A DNA stretch of 12,617 bases from an uncultured Ruminococcus sp. (GTDB lineage: Bacteria; Bacillota; Clostridia; Oscillospirales; Acutalibacteraceae): the NCBI GenBank assembly GCA_902766305.1, contig CACXDE010000259.1:1-12617 (forward strand). The letters are read 5' to 3'. Positions 5,445 through 12,617 of the stretch are shown here, one piece after another. The notes under the pieces were generated by a model that did not search any database, was not told where the DNA came from, and worked only from the letters and a program-made list of their open reading frames with translations. Positions within the stretch are counted from its first letter, which is position 1. Each line of letters opens with the position of its first letter. The position numbers and the translations under genes are program-made.

Positions 5445-6758
5445 ATGGATTCATTCAATGAAACATGGGAAATCATATGTGACTACTGCCGAAATAAGAT
5501 AACGGATGTCGCATATAACACATGGATAAGCAAAATAAAACCAATAGCTATGGACTTTGAGGAAGGAAAAGCTATACTTATGGTTCCGGCGGAATTTCAC
5601 AGACAGACTCTGCTGAGGGGATACATAAATCTGCTCAACGATGCTTTTGCGAGTGTGTTTGCCGAAGGGATTGAGATAGTTCTGACAGTACCTGATGAGG
5701 TAATAACTCCTGTCAGGGAAAATGCAGAACCTATTGTGGACACAAACTATGAATTTACCTTTGATACATTCATAGTTGGCTCTTCAAACAAATTTGCACA
5801 CGCCGCCTCTCTTGCAGTAGCAACTAATCCCGGACACGCATATAATCCTCTTTTCATTTATGGTAATTCAGGACTTGGCAAAACTCACCTTCTATATGCG
5901 ATAAAAAATGAGATACAGAAAAACGATCCTAAGAAAAAGGTAATATATGTAAAAGGCGAGGATTTTACAAATGAACTTGTAGAAGCCCTTATGAAAAAAT
6001 CAAATATAGAATTTCGCCAGAAATACCGCCAGTCAGATGTACTGTTAGTGGATGATATACAGTTTATAGCCGGAAAGGAATCTACTCAGGAAGAGTTTTT
6101 CCACACGTTCAACACTTTGTATGAGGCAAAGTGTCAGATAGTGCTGACCTCCGACCGTCCGCCCAAGGAAATAAAAACACTTGAGGACAGACTGAGGAGC
6201 AGATTTGAGTCGGGACTTATAGCAGACATACAGCCGCCTGATTTTGAAACGAGAATAGCTATTATAAGAAGAAAGGCAGAACTTCTTGAAATTGAACTGC
6301 CGGCTGATGTAACGGAATATATAGCAACAAGACTTAAAAGCAATATCAGACAGCTTGAAGGCGTTGTGAAAAAGCTTAAGGCTAAAAACCAGCTTTATGG
6401 AGATAAGATCACAATAAGCATAGCTCAGAAAACCATATCAGAGATACTTAACAATGATCAGCCGCCGCCATTGACGGTCGATATGATAATAGAAGAGGTA
6501 GCAAGACATTACGGTCTGAAAGCAGATGATATACGTTCATCAAAAAGGAACTCCAACATATCAAATGCGAGACAGATAGCAATATATGCAGTCAGGGAAA
6601 TCACAGGTATGTCAATGAACCTTATAGGAGAAGAATTTGGAGGCCGTGACCACTCCACTATAGTTTACGCTCTAAAGCAGATAGAGAAGAATATGGACAG
6701 AGATCCGAAGCTTAAGGCAACTGTTGACGACATAATAAGAAACATAAAAAACAGGTAA
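5445..6758 (+). CDS. dnaA: Chromosomal replication initiator protein DnaA
   Basis: DnaA binds DnaA boxes at oriC, oligomerises with ATP, melts the origin and helps load the helicase. The 437-residue product has all domains: domain I (about 1-80), a short linker (about 85-103), an AAA+ domain with Walker A GNSGLGKT (140-147), Walker B VLLVDDIQF (199-207), sensor segment LTSDRPP (234-240) and RLRSRFESGL (249-258), then DNA-binding domain IV with GGRDHSTIVYA (399-409). In the basic loop, SNARQ replaces the Pro-containing PRQ common in other DnaA proteins. AGGAG (5431-5435) sits 9 bases before ATG 5445; an upstream in-frame ATG (5376) coincides with the inferred transcription start and is rejected. 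The domain II linker is short relative to Bacillus. Confidence 0.98.
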   Translation: MDSFNETWEIICDYCRNKITDVAYNTWISKIKPIAMDFEEGKAILMVPAEFHRQTLLRGYINLLNDAFASVFAEGIEIVLTVPDEVITPVRENAEPIVDTNYEFTFDTFIVGSSNKFAHAASLAVATNPGHAYNPLFIYGNSGLGKTHLLYAIKNEIQKNDPKKKVIYVKGEDFTNELVEALMKKSNIEFRQKYRQSDVLLVDDIQFIAGKESTQEEFFHTFNTLYEAKCQIVLTSDRPPKEIKTLEDRLRSRFESGLIADIQPPDFETRIAIIRRKAELLEIELPADVTEYIATRLKSNIRQLEGVVKKLKAKNQLYGDKITISIAQKTISEILNNDQPPPLTVDMIIEEVARHYGLKADDIRSSKRNSNISNARQIAIYAVREITGMSMNLIGEEFGGRDHSTIVYALKQIEKNMDRDPKLKATVDDIIRNIKNR

Positions 6759-6786
6759 AATACCACCCTGTAAGTTTTACTGGAAC

Positions 6787-6962
6787 GGTTGAAAGTGTTT
6801 CAACAAATAAACATTTCTGTTGAAAACCTGAAAAATTTTCATTCAAATATTTCAACCGTTTTTTCAACTATAAACTAACACAAATCAACATAAAAGTTAA
6901 TATGTGGAAAAAGAGAAAAAGTCTGTAAAAATTTTCAAAAAACAGCAAACCTGTTTTCAACA
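6787..6962. promoter_or_regulatory. DnaA-box-like cluster (TTTTCMACA)
   Basis: Members, written in the TTTTCAACA sense: CTTTCAACC (minus, 6787-6795), GTTTCAACA (plus, 6797-6805), TTTTCAACA (minus, 6818-6826), ATTTCAACC (plus, 6849-6857), TTTTCAACT (plus, 6861-6869), TTTTCCACA (minus, 6903-6911) and TTTTCAACA (plus, 6954-6962). TTTTCCACA is one base from the classical TTATCCACA; the CAACA forms differ at two. The first two face each other as GTTGAAA/TTTCAAC arms. The repetition is visible; assignment to DnaA is inference from location. Confidence 0.65.
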
Positions 6963-7015
6963 TATAAAAATTGGTTAAAAGCATGATTAAAAAAGACTTT
7001 CATATAATTTTTAAC

Positions 7016-7072
7016 AATTCCACAGCTACTACTACTATTACTAATAATATATCTATTCTATTATTACAATTA
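7016..7072 (+). other. DnaA-trio and duplex unwinding element
   Basis: A box-like AATTCCACA (7016-7024) is followed after one G by trinucleotides CTA at 7026, 7029, 7032 and 7035, TTA at 7038, CTA at 7041, ATA at 7044 and ATA at 7047, then an almost pure A/T stretch to 7072. On the opposite strand the run reads 3'-GAT repeats, the DnaA-trio motif described in Bacillus subtilis, on which DnaA-ATP assembles to open the duplex. The polarity points away from the boxes toward dnaN, as expected. Confidence 0.8.
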
Positions 7073-7094
7073 CGGGCAAAAAGGAAGGATAGGC

Positions 7095-8198
7095 ATGAAA
7101 TTCAGATGCAGCCGTTCAAAGCTGACAGAAGCAGTTACAAATGTTCAAAGAGCAGTTTCTTCAAAATCTACAAATCCGGCACTTGAGGGAATACTTATAG
7201 AGTCAGGTAGTGGTTCTATAAAGCTTTACGGATATGATCTTGATATTTGTATCAATACTGAGATAGACGCAGAGGTATTAAAAGAGGGTTCATCAGTAAT
7301 ACCGGCAAAGCTGTTTTCCGAAATAATAAGGAAACTGCCTGAGGAAAGCATAACCATAGATGTAAACGAAAAAAATATTGTTTATATACAAAGCGGCAAG
7401 GTAGATTATAAGATAGTAGGTATGCCGGCAGAGGATTATCCCGAAATAACAACGGCGAACACCGATGATGTTATTACAATAGAGGGAGAAACACTTGCCT
7501 CTATGATAAGACAGACTATCTATGCAGTATCAGACAAAGATACAAAGCCTGCACATAAGGGATCATTGTTTGAGATCAGCAATAAAAAAATAAGGATCGT
7601 ATCAGTAGACGGCTACAGACTTGCAATAAGAACTGAGGATATAAATTATGAGAATGAAAAAACATTCATAGTTCCGGGTAAGTCTCTCATAGAGATAACC
7701 AAGCTGATAAATGACAATACAAAGAATGTTGACATAAAAGTCAGCGGAAAAAATATATTTTTCAATATAGGAGACTATTCTGTAATGTCAAGGCTTATAG
7801 AAGGTGAGTTCATGAACTACAATAGTTCAATACCAAAAATTCACGCAACAGAGCTGACAGTAAATACAAGAAAGTTTATTGAAATGATCGAAAGAATGTC
7901 ACTTCTTCTCACAGACAAAATAAAAAGCCCCATACGCTGTATGATAGATAACGGTTTCATAAAAGCAAGCTGCAGCACAACATTAGGACAGGCAACTGAT
8001 GAGATAGAAGTAACCATGGATGGTGAAAGTGTAGAAATAGGCTTTAACAACAGGATACTTCTGGATGCACTGAGATACAGTGAAACAGACGAAATAAAGC
8101 TTACACTGAACGGATCACTAAGTCCTATGGTAGTTAAGCCTACAGAGGGAGAAAGCTTCCTTTTCCTGCTGCTGCCTATGAGACTGACAAGAGGCTGA
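7095..8198 (+). CDS. dnaN: DNA polymerase III beta subunit (sliding clamp)
   Basis: The beta clamp encircles DNA as a ring dimer and tethers polymerase and repair proteins to the template. The 367-residue product has the family's usual length and begins [20 protein letters not shown], with the typical [15 protein letters not shown] segment, a mid-protein SVDGYRLA motif and the conserved end [11 protein letters not shown], where the clamp's terminal peptide-binding region lies. AAGGAAGGA (7081-7089) precedes ATG 7095. The next gene begins two bases after the stop, so dnaN heads a tight gene string. Confidence 0.97.
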   Translation: MKFRCSRSKLTEAVTNVQRAVSSKSTNPALEGILIESGSGSIKLYGYDLDICINTEIDAEVLKEGSSVIPAKLFSEIIRKLPEESITIDVNEKNIVYIQSGKVDYKIVGMPAEDYPEITTANTDDVITIEGETLASMIRQTIYAVSDKDTKPAHKGSLFEISNKKIRIVSVDGYRLAIRTEDINYENEKTFIVPGKSLIEITKLINDNTKNVDIKVSGKNIFFNIGDYSVMSRLIEGEFMNYNSSIPKIHATELTVNTRKFIEMIERMSLLLTDKIKSPIRCMIDNGFIKASCSTTLGQATDEIEVTMDGESVEIGFNNRILLDALRYSETDEIKLTLNGSLSPMVVKPTEGESFLFLLLPMRLTRG

Positions 8199-8200
8199 AA

Positions 8201-8419
8201 ATGACAATAAAAAAAATCAAGATAAAAGAAAATGAAGAATTTATACGCCTTGATCAGCTGCTGAAATTATCAGGAGCTGTTCAGACAGGCGGACATGCAA
8301 AGTTTGCTGTACAAAACGGCGAAGTAAAGGTAAACGGCGAAGTATGCACAATGAGAGGAAAAAAACTAAGAAGAAAAGACGCAGCAGAATTTGAAGGGAT
8401 AATTTTTGAGGTGTGCTGA
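8201..8419 (+). CDS. yaaA: S4-domain RNA-binding protein, YaaA/RlbA type
   Basis: A 72-residue protein made almost entirely of one S4 RNA-binding domain: [12 protein letters not shown] near residues 14-25, then [15 protein letters not shown] (34-48) and the basic segment [10 protein letters not shown] (51-60). Proteins of this type encoded between dnaN and recF are conserved in Firmicutes; in Bacillus the gene is yaaA and the product has been tied to ribosome assembly. The start follows GAGG (8191-8194), and recF begins one base after the stop. The family assignment is firm; the exact role here is inferred. Confidence 0.9.
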   Translation: MTIKKIKIKENEEFIRLDQLLKLSGAVQTGGHAKFAVQNGEVKVNGEVCTMRGKKLRRKDAAEFEGIIFEVC

Positions 8420-8420
8420 T

Positions 8421-9530
8421 TTGTACGTAAAGCAATTAGAATTTGAAAATTACAGGAACCTTAATAATTCCCTGTTTGAACCCGGAAAGACAGTAAATGT
8501 GATCTGCGGAAACAATGCTCAGGGAAAGACAAATATTATAGAATGTCTGTGGCTGTTTACCGGAGGCAGGTCTTTCCGTGGAGCAAAGGAAAAGGATATG
8601 ATAGCCTTCGGAGAAGAATATGCGGATATCAAGGCTTTGTTTTTCACCGAAGGACGGGATCAGACCATAGAGATACATATAGAAAAAGGAAAAAGAAAAG
8701 CAACTCTTAATGATATACCAAAAAGCTACCTGTCACAGATAATCGGAAAATTCTGCGCTGTAGTTTTTTCGCCGGATCACCTGACGCTGATAAAGAACGG
8801 ACCGGACGAAAGAAGAAGCTTTATGGACGGCGCAATATGCCAGATCGACCCGATGTATGCTTCTGTGCTGTCAAGATATAAAAAGATACTTAATGAAAGA
8901 AATAATCTTATTAGAGATATTCCCGGAAACCGTGAGCTTCTTGACATGCTTTCAGTATGGAATGAAAGTCTATGTGCAGCCGGAGCAGACATAGCCTCAA
9001 AAAGAAATGAATATATAAAAAAGATAAGTATTCATGCCGTAAATTTTTACGATGGGATAAGCAAGGGAAAGGAAAAGCTGAAAATTGGATATAAGATGAA
9101 TTGTAAGGCACCGCCTGAAGCTGATGAAAAGGAAATATATAATCTTAGCCTGCAAAAGCTTATAAGAAAGCAGGATGAGGATATACGCTGCGGTTATACA
9201 ACATCGGGTATACACAGGGATGATATGACGATAAAGATAAATGACCGTGACGCAAAAACCTTTGGTTCTCAGGGACAGCAGAGGTCTGCTGTTCTTTCAC
9301 TGAAATTAGCGGAGGCATCTGTTCTTGGAGAGGAAAAGGAAGAAGCGCCTGTTATACTGCTTGATGATGTGCTGAGTGAACTGGATGTTTCAAGACAGAA
9401 TTATCTGCTGACTAAGCTCAGCGGTATGCAGGTATTTATAACCTGCTGTGAACAGACAGTAATATCAGATAATGTTTTTTACGTAGAAAACGGCGTACTT
9501 TCCGATAGACCGTTTACGCCGGAGGGATGA
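8421..9530 (+). CDS. recF: DNA replication and repair protein RecF
   Basis: RecF is an SMC-like ATPase that, with RecO and RecR, helps load RecA at gaps and stalled forks. The 369-residue product has Walker A GNNAQGKT (30-37), the ABC-type signature SQGQQRS (283-289) and Walker B VILLDDVLSELD (311-322), all intact and at normal spacing. I place the start at TTG 8421, seven bases after GAGGTG (8408-8413) and one base after the preceding stop; this gives MYVKQLEFENYRNL, the normal RecF opening. The in-frame TTG at 8406 would lie inside the upstream gene without a ribosome-binding site. The TTG start may limit translation. Confidence 0.96.
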   Translation: MYVKQLEFENYRNLNNSLFEPGKTVNVICGNNAQGKTNIIECLWLFTGGRSFRGAKEKDMIAFGEEYADIKALFFTEGRDQTIEIHIEKGKRKATLNDIPKSYLSQIIGKFCAVVFSPDHLTLIKNGPDERRSFMDGAICQIDPMYASVLSRYKKILNERNNLIRDIPGNRELLDMLSVWNESLCAAGADIASKRNEYIKKISIHAVNFYDGISKGKEKLKIGYKMNCKAPPEADEKEIYNLSLQKLIRKQDEDIRCGYTTSGIHRDDMTIKINDRDAKTFGSQGQQRSAVLSLKLAEASVLGEEKEEAPVILLDDVLSELDVSRQNYLLTKLSGMQVFITCCEQTVISDNVFYVENGVLSDRPFTPEG

Positions 9531-9536
9531 TATCAA

Positions 9537-9803
9537 ATGTATCTTCATATCGGAATGGATACGATAATTAATACAAAAAACATAACAGGGATTTTTGATC
9601 TGGACAATGCAACTCTGTCATATAAAACAAGGGATTTTCTGTCCGCTGCTCAGGCTCAGGGAAAGATAGTCAATGTTTGTACAGATTTGCCTAAATCATT
9701 TATTCTGTGTTGTGAAAATGAAGATTTTACAGTGTATATATGTCAGCTGTCCCCTGCTACACTTATGAAGAGAATGACAGCTGCTAATGGAAAGGATTGG
9801 TAA
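9537..9803 (+). CDS. remB: RemB-like DUF370 protein (YaaB family)
   Basis: The 88-residue product begins MYLHIGMDTIINTKNITGIFDLD and continues with a PKSFILC segment and a QLSPATLMKR end, which aligns with the memory of Bacillus YaaB/RemB (MYIHLG, IVGIFD, TPKSIVV, SPLSSSTLKKR). In Bacillus this family is linked to control of extracellular-matrix genes and is encoded between recF and gyrB, the same place as here. GGAGG (9521-9525) overlaps the recF end and lies 11 bases before ATG 9537. A DNA-binding regulatory role is inferred from the family, not visible in the sequence. Confidence 0.88.
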   Translation: MYLHIGMDTIINTKNITGIFDLDNATLSYKTRDFLSAAQAQGKIVNVCTDLPKSFILCCENEDFTVYICQLSPATLMKRMTAANGKDW

Positions 9804-9804
9804 T

Positions 9805-10383
9805 ATGTCAAAAAGTTTGTTAACAAGCTGCCCCTATTGTCACAGAAAGGTAAATTTCTTCGGTGCTTCGATCCTTAAGACAAAGGGAGAACACTGCTGT
9901 TCAGGGTGCAGCTGCATATCAAATGTTGTGATAAACAAATCTATTTACGGTATAGCAAGTGCAACTGTCATAATATCATTTTTGGTATTGTTCATTTATT
10001 CAATGTTCGGAGATCATGGAAACCCGATAGGAATATTTTTTGTGCTTGCACCGTTTCTTATATTCTATCTGATAGTTCCCTTTTTTGTAAGATTAGAACC
10101 GTGCAATGACAAATCTGCTGTAAAGAAGCTTCATAGAAAGATAAGCCCTATTCCGGAGCAGAAAAAGCAGAACTATACCCCGGAGCAGCCTGTAGACCTT
10201 GATGTAGGAGACGACTTCGGAGCAAGCTTCATGAGGGTAAAGAATATAGTAAAGCATGAGACCGGAGAAATAGATATCAAGAATGACGAATCATATGAAG
10301 GTGATATAGATTCCGGACTTGATATAGATATAACCGGAAACAAGGCTGACAACATAATTGTAGAAGACAAAAGCGAAGAATAA
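9805..10383 (+). CDS. Zinc-ribbon two-helix membrane protein, acidic tail
   Basis: Not recognised as a named family. The 192-residue product has an N-terminal Cys pattern CPYC (9-12) followed by CCSGC (31-35), consistent with a zinc ribbon, then two hydrophobic segments (about 48-69 and 76-96) and a long hydrophilic, acidic C-terminal tail (about 100-192). Both helices are predicted to form a hairpin, leaving ribbon and tail on the same side of the membrane, probably cytoplasmic. I chose ATG 9805, eight bases after AAAGGA (9791-9796) and one base after the remB-like stop; ATG 9787 would overlap that gene. It shares its layout with the next gene. The tight spacing implies co-expression with recF and gyrB. 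Confidence 0.8.
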   Translation: MSKSLLTSCPYCHRKVNFFGASILKTKGEHCCSGCSCISNVVINKSIYGIASATVIISFLVLFIYSMFGDHGNPIGIFFVLAPFLIFYLIVPFFVRLEPCNDKSAVKKLHRKISPIPEQKKQNYTPEQPVDLDVGDDFGASFMRVKNIVKHETGEIDIKNDESYEGDIDSGLDIDITGNKADNIIVEDKSEE

Positions 10384-10395
10384 GAGGTGCTGATA

Positions 10396-10728
10396 TTGCT
10401 GAAACTGCCTGTTTGTCCTCATTGCGGAGCTGTTTACAGCTATAAGGAAGTAAGCGGAATGAAAAGCGGTACAAATATTTGTTATCACTGTGAAAAGAAA
10501 TTCAGAGTAGATAAGATAAGAGGAAGAGCAGTGCTTTTGTCTGTAGTGTGCATAACGCTTATAATTATTAATACAGCGATAATGGTATCAAGTGAGAATT
10601 TTGTTCCGGCAGTAATAATGATTGCAAATATTATTGCAGTCAGTGCTGCATTTCTGATGTTTCCGCTTACAGTAAAATTTATTCCCGAAAAATTTACTAA
10701 AGCAGAAAAAAGAGAGCGGAGAAAATGA
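10396..10728 (+). CDS. Zinc-ribbon two-helix membrane protein, short form
   Basis: Not recognised as a named family, though it resembles small proteins with a CxxC, about 20 residues, CxxC layout and two helices. The 110-residue product has CPHC (7-10) and CYHC (29-32), hydrophobic segments at about 43-64 and 69-93, and a basic Lys/Arg-rich end. I place the start at TTG 10396, six bases after GAGGTG (10384-10389); the in-frame GTG at 10387 lies within that site. It begins 12 bases after the previous stop and shares its ribbon-plus-hairpin architecture, so the two may be diverged duplicates. The basic tail contrasts with the neighbour's acidic tail. Confidence 0.78.
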   Translation: MLKLPVCPHCGAVYSYKEVSGMKSGTNICYHCEKKFRVDKIRGRAVLLSVVCITLIIINTAIMVSSENFVPAVIMIANIIAVSAAFLMFPLTVKFIPEKFTKAEKRERRK

Positions 10729-10768
10729 TGTTTTAATGATAACATCTGATTACCGGAGGTTAATATAA

Positions 10769-12617
<1,849 letters not shown>

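Larger units (their letters stand above)
6759..7094. other. oriC: oriC: dnaA-dnaN intergenic origin region
   Basis: This 336-base AT-rich gap has no coding potential that I can support. It holds a cluster of DnaA-box-like sequences in both orientations (6787-6962), a 7-base hairpin (AAAACAG 6939-6945 with CTGTTTT 6951-6957), a box next to a DnaA-trio run (7016-7049) and an AT-rich flank. In many Firmicutes the unwinding site lies exactly here, between dnaA and dnaN. The dnaN ribosome-binding site (7081-7089) ends the region. A TATAAT at 7003-7008 could be a dnaN -10 box but lacks a recognisable -35. Confidence 0.85.

Noticed and set aside
6971..7186. Plus-strand open frame across oriC into dnaN
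   Set aside because: It runs through the DnaA-trio and AT-rich region and overlaps dnaN in another frame. Its translation is Thr/Asn/Ile/Lys-rich without domain features.
10727..10746. Small hairpin before gyrB (GATGTT with AACATC)
   Set aside because: The 6-base A/T-rich stem has no T-run, and the region needs read-through for gyrB unless a promoter exists, which I could not identify. It is probably incidental.

Overview
This window is the chromosomal replication-origin neighbourhood of a low-to-moderate GC Gram-positive bacterium, most likely a Clostridia member close to Ruminococcus (Oscillospiraceae). The assignment is an inference from gene content (yidD, jag, a remB-like gene, recF and gyrB beside dnaA), heavy AGA/ATA codon use, purine-rich coding strands and strong Shine-Dalgarno sites. 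No 16S or other decisive marker is present.

Layout. Positions 1-590 hold no gene: a GC-rich nested inverted repeat (1-61), fragments of a dispersed intergenic repeat, two different heptamer tandem arrays and a perfect parS-type palindrome (468-483). A sigma-A promoter at 595-624 then drives rpmH (L34), rnpA (RNase P protein), yidD and yidC (membrane protein insertion), jag/khpB (RNA-binding protein) and, after a hairpin, mnmE (tRNA wobble-uridine GTPase). A strong hairpin at 4930-4979 separates mnmE from a 44-codon gene on the minus strand that has its own promoter. dnaA follows on the plus strand. The dnaA-dnaN gap (6759-7094) has the hallmarks of oriC: clustered DnaA-box-like sequences and a DnaA-trio/AT-rich unwinding element. 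Then come dnaN, an S4-domain gene, recF, a remB-like DUF370 gene, two uncharacterised zinc-ribbon two-helix membrane proteins and gyrB, which runs off the right edge.

How the genes work together. dnaA, dnaN, recF and gyrB supply initiation, clamp, repair and supercoiling functions. rpmH, rnpA, yidD, yidC and jag form the conserved translation, RNA-processing and membrane-insertion cluster found beside bacterial origins.

Most notable points: (1) the rpmH-mnmE block points toward dnaA rather than away from it as in the classical Bacillus layout; (2) a recurring TTTTCAACA motif appears in both dnaA-flanking gaps, including a perfect inverted pair over the dnaA -35 box, and may be a lineage variant of the DnaA box; (3) a clear DnaA-trio; (4) a parS site left of rpmH; (5) a small minus-strand peptide gene with a double-Gly motif between mnmE and dnaA; (6) two adjacent CxxC/CxxC two-helix membrane proteins in the dnaA-gyrB gene string; (7) Trp at the GyrB position aligned with E. 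coli Lys447.
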